Source of the DNA: Flavobacteriaceae bacterium
GTDB taxonomy: Bacteria; Bacteroidota; Bacteroidia; Flavobacteriales; Flavobacteriaceae
Assembly: GCA_023257625.1 (NCBI GenBank)
Contig: JALRBW010000037.1
Span: 1 to 45,513, forward strand
DNA length: 45,513 nt
Direction of reading: 5' to 3'
Each line of letters begins with the position of its first letter. Positions within the stretch are counted from its first letter, which is position 1. Positions 37,040-45,431 of the stretch are shown here, piece after piece. Made by a program: the position numbers and the translations under genes. Under the pieces are notes generated by a model. The model saw nothing but the letters and a program-made list of their open reading frames with translations. It was not told the DNA's origin and did not search any database.

Positions 37040-37993
37040 TTATCCTGAAAAATTACCCATTGCAATAAATTTTTCTCTGCGCAAGGCTATTCTTTCTTTT
37101 GGGCTTAGTGCCTCTAACTTTTTAAAAGAAAACATAATTTCCTTTTTTACTGATTTAAATGTAGTTTCTCTATCAAAATGAGCTCCGCCAAGAGGTTCTT
37201 TGATAACCTTATCAATAAGTTTTAATTTCAACATATCTTCAGAAGTCAATTTTAGGGCTGTAGCTGCAGTTTCTTTGTGTTCCCAACTTCGCCATAAAAT
37301 TGAAGAACAAGATTCGGGAGAAATAACAGAATACCAAGTATTTTCAAGCATCAATATTCGATCTCCCACTCCAATTCCTAAGGCTCCTCCAGATGCTCCT
37401 TCTCCAATCACCAATACAATAATTGGAACGGATAAAGACATCATTTCAAATATATTCCTCGCTATGGCTTCCCCTTGCCCACGTTCTTCAGCCTCTAATC
37501 CAGGATATGCTCCAGGAGTATCAATAAGGGTCACAATGGGTATGCCAAATTTTTCTGCTGATTTCATTAATCTGAGAGCCTTACGATACCCCTCCGGGTT
37601 AGCCATTCCAAAATTTCTGTATTGTCTTGTTTTAGTATTGTATCCTTTTTGGGTACCAATAAACATGAAAGATTGATCATCAATTTTTCCTAATCCACCA
37701 ATCATTGCTTTGTCATCTAGAACATTTCTATCGCCATGCAATTCTAAAAAAGTAGATCCACAAAGTGCTCTAATATAGTCTAAAGTGTATGGTCTAGATG
37801 GGTGGCGAGATAACTGAACACGTTGCCAAGCGGAAAGGTTACCATATAACTCCTCTTTAGCTTGTATAAGTTTTTTTTCAATTTGCTCACAGGTTTCAGA
37901 AACATCAATCTCATTTTCTGATCCAATTATCTTGCATTTATCTAGTTGATCGTATAGTTCTTTAATAGGCTGTTCAAATTCAAGATATTCCAT
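37040..37993 (-). CDS. accA: Acetyl-CoA carboxylase carboxyltransferase subunit alpha
   Basis: Alpha subunit of the carboxyltransferase that transfers the carboxyl group from biotin to acetyl-CoA, making malonyl-CoA for fatty acid synthesis. The 317-residue protein shows [21 protein letters not shown]-like [16 protein letters not shown], the [10 protein letters not shown] block with the crotonase fold, and [15 protein letters not shown]. It has an exact -7 box 17 bases upstream, overlapping the end of the preceding transporter gene, so it is probably transcribed from its own promoter. Confidence 0.96.
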   Translation of the reverse strand: MEYLEFEQPIKELYDQLDKCKIIGSENEIDVSETCEQIEKKLIQAKEELYGNLSAWQRVQLSRHPSRPYTLDYIRALCGSTFLELHGDRNVLDDKAMIGGLGKIDDQSFMFIGTQKGYNTKTRQYRNFGMANPEGYRKALRLMKSAEKFGIPIVTLIDTPGAYPGLEAEERGQGEAIARNIFEMMSLSVPIIVLVIGEGASGGALGIGVGDRILMLENTWYSVISPESCSSILWRSWEHKETAATALKLTSEDMLKLKLIDKVIKEPLGGAHFDRETTFKSVKKEIMFSFKKLEALSPKERIALRREKFIAMGNFSG

Positions 37994-38010
37994 AGAAAAT
38001 TTCTAAAAGA

Positions 38011-38018
38011 CAAATGTA
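38011..38018 (-). promoter_or_regulatory. Bacteroidetes -7 promoter box for accA
   Basis: On the minus strand it reads TACATTTG, an exact TAnnTTTG match, 17 bases before the accA start at 37993. It lies just after the stop of the EamA transporter gene (38027). Confidence 0.5.
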
Positions 38019-38026
38019 AAAATTCT

Positions 38027-38932
38027 TTAGAATTGGGCTTTAAAATTATTTTTATCTTTCTTGTGTTTGTATACTCCATTAATAAGTATGGCGATTAAAA
38101 TAATAATAAAACCTATATAAAATGAGCTACTGAGTAGTTCCTTTTCATTCCATATCAGTAATGATAACAAAATGCCGTAAACAGGCTCTAAATTAATTAT
38201 CATCATAATGGTAAAAGGTTGAAGGTGTTGCATAACATTTATAGAAGCATAAAATGCATAAGAAGTACAAATCCAAGCCAAAATCAAAATCCAAATCAGA
38301 TCCCATGCTTTTAGTTCAAAGTCTGAATAAGTATAAGAATTTGAAAAAAGCACAAAAAGTATTCCCACAAAAGTACCCACTAATAATTCATAAAGTGAAA
38401 GTGAAATGGCTGGAGCTTTTTTAATCATTTGTCCGTTTAAAATGGTAAATATGGAGGATAAAAATGCTGAACACAAAGCCACTAAAATACCAATGTAATT
38501 ATCAAATTCTGCCCTAAATATTAATCCAATTCCCAAAATCACTACACTACCAAAAACTATTTCATAGGCTAATAGTTTTCTGTCTTTGATTAAAAGAGGT
38601 TCAACAAGTGCAGTAATAATTGCCCCTGTAGCCATCATACTTAAAGTGAGTGAAACACCTGCTATTTTAATGGCATAAAAAAAAGTAACCCAATGAACAC
38701 CAATAATTACGCCTCCTAATAGGACCTTGCTCCATAAAAATTTTGGGAGGGTAAATGCTTTAGGATTAAATAAAACAAAAAAAACAGCTAAGCCAAAAGC
38801 AGCAATTCCCATTCTATAAATAACCAAAGGAATGGCATCTAATGAAATTAGAGCTCCAAGTATGGAAGAAAATCCAAAGATGAAAACAATAAAGTGAAAA
38901 TGATAAAGACTTTGGGTTCTATCGCTTCGCAT
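38027..38932 (-). CDS. EamA/DMT family transporter
   Basis: Inner-membrane transporter of the drug/metabolite superfamily, 301 residues with about ten helices in two EamA repeats (about 10-140 and 155-285). The ATGAIITALVEPLL and INLEPVYGILLSLL segments are typical for helices near the end of each repeat. Substrate is unknown; the family includes amino acid and metabolite exporters. It overlaps the LptF/LptG-type permease gene by 14 bases and is probably co-transcribed with it. Confidence 0.9.
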   Translation of the reverse strand: MRSDRTQSLYHFHFIVFIFGFSSILGALISLDAIPLVIYRMGIAAFGLAVFFVLFNPKAFTLPKFLWSKVLLGGVIIGVHWVTFFYAIKIAGVSLTLSMMATGAIITALVEPLLIKDRKLLAYEIVFGSVVILGIGLIFRAEFDNYIGILVALCSAFLSSIFTILNGQMIKKAPAISLSLYELLVGTFVGILFVLFSNSYTYSDFELKAWDLIWILILAWICTSYAFYASINVMQHLQPFTIMMIINLEPVYGILLSLLIWNEKELLSSSFYIGFIIILIAILINGVYKHKKDKNNFKAQF

Positions 38933-39992
38933 ATTGTAATAAAAAAACTGCTAAAAAGCCAAATAAAAACAAAGGAAGCCATGCCGCTAAAAAAGGAGGA
39001 AAAGTACTTTTGGAGACCATTACTCCAAATATCTTATCAAAAAAAATGAATAGGAATCCTAAAGAAATACCGAAAGCTAAATTAACACCCATCCCTCCTC
39101 TTCTTTTGAAAGAGGATACTGCCACAGCAATTATTGTAAGTACAAATGCTGAAATGGGTATACTCCATCGTTTGTGTCTGACTAATAAATGATTATTTAT
39201 AAGTAACGATCCTCTAATACGCTCCTCTTCAATTAATTGATTTAATTCTCCAAAAGTTAAGGTTTCTGCAATGTAATTTACAGGAGCTAAATCACTCACC
39301 TCAAAATCAAAAAGGGTATCTTTTTGGGCTTCATACTGATAGCGTTCTTGATCTCCTTCAAAAATCCTTTTGCTGTATGTAGATAACCGAAAAACACTGT
39401 CCCTATCAATCCATCGAATTCGACTAGCGTTTATTTTAAATTTTAATTTATTTCCTTCAAAATGTTCAAGAGTAAAGTTTGTTGCCCTTTTACGAATAGG
39501 GTCGTAATTTGTGACGTAAATAAATTCATTTTCATTTATTTGCTGAAAAACCTTGTTAGTATTACGCGCTTCTTGCTTTACTAAATATTCATATCTGAAA
39601 TCGTTAAACCCTTGATTTGATTTTGGAACGATAAACATTCCAGCAAAAAAGGCAAAAACAGCAATAAATGTAGCTGAAATTAAAAAGGGTCTTAGGTACC
39701 TGTAAAAGGAAATTCCAGAACTAAGTACCGCTATCACCTCAGTATTATTTGCCAATTTTGAAGTAAACCAGATTACTGATAAAAACAAAAAAATGGGAAA
39801 TAATAAATTAGCAAAATACCATGTAAAATCAATATAATATTCGATTATGGCTATCAAGGGAATCTCTTTTTCTTTGAATTTGTCAATTTTCTCAGCGACA
39901 TCAACCATTATACCAATGGGAATAAATAATAAAATCATTACAGTAAAAGTCCCGAGATAACGTTTTACAATGTACCCATCAATAAGTTTCAT
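38919..39992 (-). CDS. LptF/LptG family permease
   Basis: Inner-membrane subunit of the LptBFG transporter that extracts lipopolysaccharide for delivery to the outer membrane. It has 357 residues, three helices at the N-terminus, a periplasmic beta-jellyroll (about 130-265) and three helices at the C-terminus. The N-terminal KLIDGYIVKRYLGTF segment and the VIAVLSSGISFYRYLRPFL coupling helix are characteristic. Bacteroidetes often encode two such proteins; which one (LptF or LptG) this is cannot be told. It starts 12 bases after the tgt stop, in the same operon. Confidence 0.9.
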   Translation of the reverse strand: MKLIDGYIVKRYLGTFTVMILLFIPIGIMVDVAEKIDKFKEKEIPLIAIIEYYIDFTWYFANLLFPIFLFLSVIWFTSKLANNTEVIAVLSSGISFYRYLRPFLISATFIAVFAFFAGMFIVPKSNQGFNDFRYEYLVKQEARNTNKVFQQINENEFIYVTNYDPIRKRATNFTLEHFEGNKLKFKINASRIRWIDRDSVFRLSTYSKRIFEGDQERYQYEAQKDTLFDFEVSDLAPVNYIAETLTFGELNQLIEEERIRGSLLINNHLLVRHKRWSIPISAFVLTIIAVAVSSFKRRGGMGVNLAFGISLGFLFIFFDKIFGVMVSKSTFPPFLAAWLPLFLFGFLAVFLLQYAKR

Positions 39993-40004
39993 TTTTAAAT
40001 ATAA

Positions 40005-41135
40005 TTATAAACGTTTGTCCATTTGCTGAACCATTCTATATTTCCAAGAACCAAATGTCCCTGCTAATATATGTTTTCTAGCTTCTCTTACCAACCATAA
40101 ATAAAAATTCAAATTATGAAGTGTAGCAATTTGTTTTCCTAACATTTCATTCACAGTAAATAAATGGCGAACATAGGCTTTGCTGTAGGATTTGTCCACA
40201 AATGAATGACCTTCAGAATCAAGAGCAGAAAAATCGTTTTCCCACTTTTTGTTTTTAATATTGATGGTACCATGTGAAGTAAATAACATCCCGTTTCTAG
40301 CATTACGCGTAGGCATTACGCAATCAAACATATCTACCCCTAGTGCAATATTTTCCAAGATATTTACAGGAGTACCTACCCCCATTAAATATCTTGGTTT
40401 GTCTTTTGGAAGAATTGTACAAACTTCTGCTGTCATAGCATACATTTCTTCAATAGGCTCTCCTACTGATAAACCTCCAATTGCGTTACCTTTGGCTTCT
40501 TGTTTTGCCACAAATTCGGCAGACGCTTGTCTTAAATCTGAATACACACTACCTTGAACAATAGGAAACAAATGTTGTTCATAACCATATAGGGGTTTAG
40601 AATGTACAAATGCTTTCTTGCACCTTGTCCACCATCTGTGGGTACGATCCATAGAAGCTTTCGCATAATTATAATCACATGGATAGGGTGTACATTCATC
40701 AAAAGCCATAATGATGTCTGCACCAATTGATCGTTGAATGGAAATTGCACTTTCAGGAGTAAATATATGGTATGACCCGTCTATATGAGACTTGAATTTT
40801 ACACCATCTTCCTTGATTTTACGATTTGCAGACAAAGAATAAACTTGATATCCTCCAGAATCTGTCAAAATGGGGTATTCCCAACCCATAAATCGATGTA
40901 ACCCTCCAGCCTGTTGAAGAACCTCAACTCCAGGCCTAAGGTAAAGATGATATGTATTACCCAAAATTATATCAGGTTTAATGTCTTCTTTTAATTCTCT
41001 TTGATGAACACCCTTTACAGTAGCTGCAGTTCCTACCGGCATAAAAATTGGAGTTTCAATTGTACCATGCGCAGTAGTAAGGGTTGCTGCCCGAGCAGCT
41101 GAAGTTGTATCTGTAGCTAAAAGATTAAATTTCAT
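40005..41135 (-). CDS. tgt: tRNA-guanine transglycosylase with replaced zinc cysteines
   Basis: Exchanges guanine 34 of GUN-anticodon tRNAs for preQ1, leading to queuosine. From the ATG at 41135 it has 376 residues. Catalytic Asp92 (TDSGG), GGLSVGEP (220-227) and the nucleophile Asp271 (MFDCVMPTR) are intact. The zinc site is not: where other bacterial Tgt proteins have CxCxxC, this one has Gly309, Ser311 and Asp314; only His340 remains. A TTG at 41144 would lie inside the promoter box and is rejected as a start. Six bases separate the -7 box from the ATG. It heads an operon with the LptF/G-type permease and transporter. Confidence 0.95.
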   Translation of the reverse strand: MKFNLLATDTTSAARAATLTTAHGTIETPIFMPVGTAATVKGVHQRELKEDIKPDIILGNTYHLYLRPGVEVLQQAGGLHRFMGWEYPILTDSGGYQVYSLSANRKIKEDGVKFKSHIDGSYHIFTPESAISIQRSIGADIIMAFDECTPYPCDYNYAKASMDRTHRWWTRCKKAFVHSKPLYGYEQHLFPIVQGSVYSDLRQASAEFVAKQEAKGNAIGGLSVGEPIEEMYAMTAEVCTILPKDKPRYLMGVGTPVNILENIALGVDMFDCVMPTRNARNGMLFTSHGTINIKNKKWENDFSALDSEGHSFVDKSYSKAYVRHLFTVNEMLGKQIATLHNLNFYLWLVREARKHILAGTFGSWKYRMVQQMDKRL

Positions 41136-41141
41136 TGGCAA

Positions 41142-41149
41142 CAAAGATA
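41142..41149 (-). promoter_or_regulatory. Bacteroidetes -7 promoter box for tgt
   Basis: On the minus strand it reads TATCTTTG, an exact TAnnTTTG match, only six bases from the ATG at 41135. Transcription normally begins four to seven bases after this box, so the mRNA may be leaderless or nearly so. Confidence 0.6.
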
Positions 41150-41152
41150 CTA

Positions 41153-41166
41153 ATGTGACATCACAT
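41153..41166. repeat. Inverted repeat ATGTGA-CA-TCACAT at the tgt promoter
   Basis: Perfect 6-bp arms with a two-base spacer, located between the -7 box of tgt and its expected -33 region. The position would suit a regulator binding site. It is not CRP-like, since CRP sites have a six-base spacer. No regulator is known. Confidence 0.5.
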
Positions 41167-41213
41167 CTCTTAAATTATTACTTAGGGATAAAATACAAAA
41201 GTTGAACTTTAAC

Positions 41214-41244
41214 TTTGATAATGAAAGGACAAGGGTTACTTTTG
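41214..41244 (+). promoter_or_regulatory. Transketolase promoter (-33 TTTG, 19 bp, -7 TACTTTTG)
   Basis: TTTG at 41214-41217 and TACTTTTG at 41237-41244 with a 19-bp spacer: both elements and the spacing fit the Bacteroidetes consensus. This is the best complete promoter in the window, 17 bases before the transketolase ATG at 41262. Confidence 0.7.
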
Positions 41245-41261
41245 CCGTCAAATAAAATGCA

Positions 41262-42107
41262 ATGTCAACAATCACTGCTCTAGAAAAAACAACTACCCAA
41301 GTTCGAAGAGACATTCTGCGCATGGTTCACAAGGTAAATTCAGGACATCCAGGGGGATCTTTAGGGTGTGCAGAATTTTTTGTGTCCCTATATTTTGAAG
41401 TAATGGATTTTCAACTACCATTCGCCATGGAAGGAAAAAATGAAGATTTGTTTTTTTTATCAAATGGTCATATTTCACCAGTATTTTATAGTGTTTTAGC
41501 TAGAAGAGGATTTTTTCCAGTTGAAGAACTCAATACTTTTCGACTAATAAACTCAAGATTACAAGGGCATCCCACAACTCATGAAGGATTACCTGGTGTT
41601 CGTGTAGCATCAGGATCTCTGGGTCAAGGACTTTCAGTTGCCTTAGGAGCTGCATCAGCAAAAAAAATTAATCAAGACCCCAAAACAGTATATGTATTAA
41701 TGGGTGATGGTGAACTCCAAGAAGGTCAAAATTGGGAAGCCTTTATGTATGCTGCTGCCAAAGGAGTTGATAATATAATAGCTACAATTGACCTTAACGG
41801 AAAACAAATAGACGGAACTACAAAAGAAGTTCTTGATATAGGAGATTTAGAAGGAAAACTTAAAGCTTTTGGTTGGGAAATACTATTGCTAAAAGAAGGA
41901 AATTCTATTCAAGCAATTCTTCAAACCCTAAAAATAGCAAAATCAAAACTTAGGCAATCAAAACCTGTTGCCATTTTAATGGAAACTGAAATGGGTAATG
42001 GTGTTGACTATATGATGCATACTCATGCTTGGCATGGAAAAGCACCCAACGATGAACAACTTGCTTTGGCGTTAGCACAAAACGAGGAAACTTTAGGAGA
42101 TTATTAA
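41262..42107 (+). CDS. Transketolase, N-terminal subunit
   Basis: Thiamine-diphosphate-binding half of a split transketolase, which moves two-carbon units in the non-oxidative pentose phosphate pathway. It has 281 residues, with GHPGGSLG (28-35), the TPP motif beginning GDGELQEG (148-155), and DLNGKQIDG (177-185). It begins the two-gene unit; the C-terminal subunit starts 15 bases after its stop. Split transketolases are normal in many Bacteroidetes and archaea, and both halves are intact, so this is not a broken gene. Confidence 0.93.
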   Translation: MSTITALEKTTTQVRRDILRMVHKVNSGHPGGSLGCAEFFVSLYFEVMDFQLPFAMEGKNEDLFFLSNGHISPVFYSVLARRGFFPVEELNTFRLINSRLQGHPTTHEGLPGVRVASGSLGQGLSVALGAASAKKINQDPKTVYVLMGDGELQEGQNWEAFMYAAAKGVDNIIATIDLNGKQIDGTTKEVLDIGDLEGKLKAFGWEILLLKEGNSIQAILQTLKIAKSKLRQSKPVAILMETEMGNGVDYMMHTHAWHGKAPNDEQLALALAQNEETLGDY

Positions 42108-42122
42108 AGACTAATAAAACGA

Positions 42123-43076
42123 ATGATACAGTATACCAATCAAGGAAATAAAGATACCAGATCTGGCTTTGGGGATGGTCTTACGGAACTTGGCCGAACA
42201 AACCCAAAAGTAGTAGCCCTATGTGCAGATTTAATTGGTTCGCTTAAAATGCAGCCATTTGTTGACGAAAATCCAGAACGTTTTTTTCAGGTTGGTATTG
42301 CAGAGGCCAATATGATGGGGATTGCAGCTGGGCTCTCAATTAGCGGTTTTATTCCCTTCACAGGTACATTTGCTAATTTCTCTACTGGACGAGTCTATGA
42401 CCAGATAAGACAATCAATTGCCTATTCAGGTAAAAATGTAAAAATATGTGCTTCTCATGCTGGTGTCACATTAGGAGAAGATGGGGCTACACACCAAATC
42501 TTAGAAGATATTGGGTTAATGAAAATGCTTCCAGGTATGACTGTTATCAACCCATGTGATTATAACCAAACCAAAGCAGCAACTCTTGCCATTGCTGATT
42601 ATGAAGGTCCCGTTTATTTGCGTTTTGGTCGTCCTAGTATTGCCAATTTTACAACTCCTGAATTAGGTTTTGAAATTGGAAAAGGTATCCTTTTAAATCC
42701 AGGTAATGATGTCACACTTATAGCTACCGGACATTTGGTTTGGGAAGCCCTTAAGGCTGCAGAAATGTTAGAAACAGATGGGATTTCAGCTGAGGTAATT
42801 AATATTCATACAATTAAACCACTAGACGAAACTCTTATAATAAACTCAATACAAAAAACAGGAGCTGTAGTAACAGCAGAAGAACATAATTATTTAGGAG
42901 GATTAGGAGAAAGTATTGCAGGACTATTAGCGTTAAAACACCCTACTCCTATGGAATTTGTAGCAACTCAAGATTGTTTTGGCGAATCGGGAACTCCATC
43001 ACAATTAATGGAAAAATATGGATTAAATCGAAATGCTATTTACCAAAAGGCTAAAGTCGTAATCGCTAGAAAATGA
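42123..43076 (+). CDS. Transketolase, C-terminal subunit
   Basis: Second half of the split transketolase, 317 residues: pyrimidine-binding domain plus C-terminal domain. Segments VVALCADLIGS, FFQVGIAEANMMGIAAGLS (with the catalytic Glu for the TPP aminopyrimidine), SHAGVTLGEDGATHQ and VYLRFGRP are characteristic, and the final domain has the AEEHNYLGGLGE block. It pairs with the upstream subunit to form the active site. It ends 26 bases from the convergent FKBP-like gene with no clear terminator between. Confidence 0.93.
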   Translation: MIQYTNQGNKDTRSGFGDGLTELGRTNPKVVALCADLIGSLKMQPFVDENPERFFQVGIAEANMMGIAAGLSISGFIPFTGTFANFSTGRVYDQIRQSIAYSGKNVKICASHAGVTLGEDGATHQILEDIGLMKMLPGMTVINPCDYNQTKAATLAIADYEGPVYLRFGRPSIANFTTPELGFEIGKGILLNPGNDVTLIATGHLVWEALKAAEMLETDGISAEVINIHTIKPLDETLIINSIQKTGAVVTAEEHNYLGGLGESIAGLLALKHPTPMEFVATQDCFGESGTPSQLMEKYGLNRNAIYQKAKVVIARK

Positions 43077-43102
43077 GCTGAGTTTAATGACATTTGACTA
43101 AT

Positions 43103-43864
43103 TTAATCCTTATCTAAGTAGTCGTAAATACCATCCCCATCAGTATCATCTGCAATGCCATCACCATCTTTATCAAATTCATCAGCAGATAATATACCAT
43201 CACCATCGTGATCTGTTTGATTAACCAGATATAAATTAATCTTAAAAATTAAGGGAGAATAAGAAGGTATTGCACCTGAAGATTTATTAAAATAAGCTAA
43301 TCCTGAAGGGATAAAAATTGCCCCTTGTCCATAATTTTTAAAGGTGACACTATTATCTTTTGCAACCTCAAAAGTCCCTCCTTTAAGTGTTGGCATTCCT
43401 TCACGAAAACCTCTTACAACTTGAGTTAAATCAAACCAAACAGGAGTTTTTGATAAATCAAATATGGTCCCGTCAATTAATCTGCCTTCGTAGGTTAGGT
43501 AGGTAGAATCTACTGAGGCAGGATGAATTCCTTCGCCCTCTCTTGCGATAAGATAGTATAAAGTGTGATTAACAAACGTGCTATCAGATTTTTTTACTCT
43601 TATTACCTTTTTTTGCACTTGATCTTTTAAAGGGGTTTTTGATGCATTAGTGCCCGCAATAGTATCAAAAATTAATTCTGGACTAGAATCTATAGTTGAA
43701 AAATCAGTATAATTATAATAGTGAGTAGCTAAAAAATCTTCAATATTTTGATTGTCTTCAATGGATTGTTCTGCAACATCACGAATGGGAACAACTGTAT
43801 CCTCTTTTTTGCAAGATATTATACCAAATGAAATAACAATAATTGTAATTAAAAACTTTTTCAA
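43103..43864 (-). CDS. FKBP-type peptidyl-prolyl isomerase-like lipoprotein with Asp-rich repeat tail
   Basis: Lipoprotein of 253 residues: signal peptide ending in IISC (Cys18), then an FKBP-like domain (about 110-215) with YEGRLIDGTIFD and GFREGMPTLKGG, then a C-terminal tail with DxDxDG repeats (about 218-253) like calcium-binding thrombospondin type 3 repeats. It may help fold outer-membrane or secreted proteins; gliding protein GldI is a related FKBP but lacks this tail. The start codon is TTG (43862-43864), with AGGAG just upstream; no in-frame ATG gives a signal peptide. Confidence 0.82.
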   Translation of the reverse strand: MKKFLITIIVISFGIISCKKEDTVVPIRDVAEQSIEDNQNIEDFLATHYYNYTDFSTIDSSPELIFDTIAGTNASKTPLKDQVQKKVIRVKKSDSTFVNHTLYYLIAREGEGIHPASVDSTYLTYEGRLIDGTIFDLSKTPVWFDLTQVVRGFREGMPTLKGGTFEVAKDNSVTFKNYGQGAIFIPSGLAYFNKSSGAIPSYSPLIFKINLYLVNQTDHDGDGILSADEFDKDGDGIADDTDGDGIYDYLDKD

Positions 43865-43907
43865 ACTCCTATTTATTTATAAAGGGCTGCAAGATACAAT
43901 TTTACTT

Positions 43908-43915
43908 TATTTTTG
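43908..43915 (+). promoter_or_regulatory. Bacteroidetes -7 promoter box for the S4-domain gene
   Basis: TATTTTTG, an exact TAnnTTTG match, 27 bases before the ATG at 43943. A minus-strand near-match (TATCTTGC) in the same divergent gap could serve the FKBP-like gene. Confidence 0.45.
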
Positions 43916-43942
43916 TGATTAACCTTAACGAAGTTTTAAAAG

Positions 43943-44332
43943 ATGCGTATCGATTCTTTTTTGTGGTGTATTCGCGTATTTAAATCTAGAAATAGTGCTT
44001 CTCAAGCTTGTAAAAAAGGCAATGTAAAAATCAATGGACAGGTAATAAAACCTTCTAGAGAAGTATTGCCTCTTGACCAGTTAAAAATTCGAAAAGAGCA
44101 GGTTTGGAAATCTTATGAGATTATTGCCTTACCTAAAAGTAGAGTTGGTGCTAAAATTGTACCTCTTTATGCCATAGACAAAACAAGCCCTGAAGAAATA
44201 GCTCATTTAGAATTTCAACATCTTGCCCCGAGTGTAAAGCGTGATCGGGGTACGGGTAGACCTACAAAAAAAGAACGTCGAGAAATCGATGAGCTTTTAG
44301 AAAATAAAGAAAATCTAATGGAAGATTTGTAA
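43943..44332 (+). CDS. S4 domain RNA-binding protein (Hsp15-like)
   Basis: RNA-binding protein of 129 residues. The N-terminal S4 domain (MRIDSFLWCIRVFKSRNSASQAC-type start, then GNVKINGQVIKPSREV at 29-44) resembles Hsp15, which binds free 50S subunits carrying nascent chains after heat shock. The C-terminal tail is rich in Arg and Lys (DRGTGRPTKKERREID near 105-120). It is probably co-transcribed with the phosphoribosyltransferase gene 21 bases downstream. Confidence 0.9.
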   Translation: MRIDSFLWCIRVFKSRNSASQACKKGNVKINGQVIKPSREVLPLDQLKIRKEQVWKSYEIIALPKSRVGAKIVPLYAIDKTSPEEIAHLEFQHLAPSVKRDRGTGRPTKKERREIDELLENKENLMEDL

Positions 44333-44353
44333 ATTAAATGCTAATTTTTACTC

Positions 44354-44854
44354 ATGGTTTCAAATACAAAAATTAAATCTAGCAATGACATTAAGGCTAT
44401 TTTAAAAAGAATAGCTTATCAAGTTTATGAAAGTAATTTTGAAGAAAATGAATTGATTATTGTAGGAATTGAAAAGGCTGGAAATCAACTAGCCGCTCTG
44501 CTGATTAATGAACTACAAACAATCTCTTCACTAAGTCTAACGCATGTATCTTTAACTTTAGATAAAAAAAACCCTAGAAATTCAATTCATTGTGATACCA
44601 ATCCATCTTTCCTAAAAAATCAATCAATTGTAATTGTAGATGATGTGCTTAACACTGGAAGTACACTTATATATGCTGTGAATTACTTTTTACAATTTCC
44701 TGTAAAACAAATAAAGACAGCTGTTATGGTAAATAGAAATCATAAAAAATTTCCAGTTAAAGCAGATTTTAAAGGAATTTCATTATCAACCTCGATAAAT
44801 GAACACGTAACAGTAGTTTTAGAAGGAGAAAATAGTGGAATTTACCTATGTTAA
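44354..44854 (+). CDS. Phosphoribosyltransferase (PyrR-like)
   Basis: Type I phosphoribosyltransferase fold, 166 residues. The PRPP-binding motif VIVDDVLNTGST lies at 93-104. The arrangement resembles PyrR and related uracil-type enzymes, but a regulatory role over pyrimidine genes is not supported here because no pyr genes lie nearby. Its stop overlaps the convergent aroK stop by nine bases. Substrate base is uncertain. Confidence 0.85.
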   Translation: MVSNTKIKSSNDIKAILKRIAYQVYESNFEENELIIVGIEKAGNQLAALLINELQTISSLSLTHVSLTLDKKNPRNSIHCDTNPSFLKNQSIVIVDDVLNTGSTLIYAVNYFLQFPVKQIKTAVMVNRNHKKFPVKADFKGISLSTSINEHVTVVLEGENSGIYLC

Positions 44855-45376
44855 TTTTGAAGCTAATTTAAGAGCTACTTCTTCTGGTCTAAGGAGGTCT
44901 GTAGAGATTGTAATATCTGATTTAGAATAAAACGGAACTCTTTCAAATAAATGTTTCCCTACAAATTCTTTTAACTCATCCTCATTATGTAAGTGAGCAA
45001 TCAAGGGTCTATTTTTTCGTGTCGGAAAAAGTCTATTTCCCAGCTCTTGAATTGAAGTTTTTAAATAAATCGTTAAAACATTTTCATTTTGAATTAAAAT
45101 ATCCATAGTATCAAAATAACAAGGAGTTCCCCCTCCTAAAGAAATGATCATAGGATTTGGATCGTTTAACAATTCTATTAAACATTTTCGTTCTATTGTT
45201 CGAAAATAAAGTTCACCTCGAGATGAAAATAAAGAAGCTATAGTAACATTTTCTTTTTTTTCAATGTAGCTATCAAGATCCCAAAAGGAAAGTACTAATT
45301 TCTCTTTTAAGTGAGAACCAACCTCGCTTTTGCCGCTTCCCATGTATCCAACAAGAACTATTTTATTTTTTTTCAT
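44846..45376 (-). CDS. aroK: Shikimate kinase
   Basis: Phosphorylates shikimate at the 3-hydroxyl in aromatic amino acid biosynthesis. The 176-residue protein has Walker A GYMGSGKS (10-17), the shikimate-binding Asp in WDLDSYIE (33-36), an SLGGGTPCY block and RPLIAH in the lid region. It has an exact -7 box 13 bases upstream. The start overlaps no other gene; it is divergent from the tRNA-Lys gene. Confidence 0.95.
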   Translation of the reverse strand: MKKNKIVLVGYMGSGKSEVGSHLKEKLVLSFWDLDSYIEKKENVTIASLFSSRGELYFRTIERKCLIELLNDPNPMIISLGGGTPCYFDTMDILIQNENVLTIYLKTSIQELGNRLFPTRKNRPLIAHLHNEDELKEFVGKHLFERVPFYSKSDITISTDLLRPEEVALKLASKLT

Positions 45377-45389
45377 AACACAAGCAATG

Positions 45390-45397
45390 CAAATTTA
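45390..45397 (-). promoter_or_regulatory. Bacteroidetes -7 promoter box for aroK
   Basis: On the minus strand it reads TAAATTTG, an exact TAnnTTTG match, 13 bases before the aroK ATG at 45376. It diverges from the tRNA-Lys promoter 34 bases away, so their upstream regions overlap. Confidence 0.55.
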
Positions 45398-45431
45398 TAG
45401 GAATTGAAGGGGAAAAAATCATATTAGGTGT

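Noticed and set aside
37200-37676. Open frame (158 codons) on the + strand inside accA
   Set aside because: Antisense to accA in a well-conserved region; the translation has no recognisable domain.
41144-41144. TTG start for tgt at 41144
   Set aside because: It lies within the -7 box and would add three residues not found in homologues; ATG 41135 fits.
41262-43076. Split transketolase as a frameshifted single gene
   Set aside because: Both parts are complete domains with own start and stop and 15 bases between them, the usual arrangement in this phylum.
43121-43210. Asp-rich repeat DNA at the FKBP-like gene end as a tandem repeat or CRISPR
   Set aside because: It encodes the DxDxDG repeats of the protein; the DNA copies are not identical and there are no spacers.
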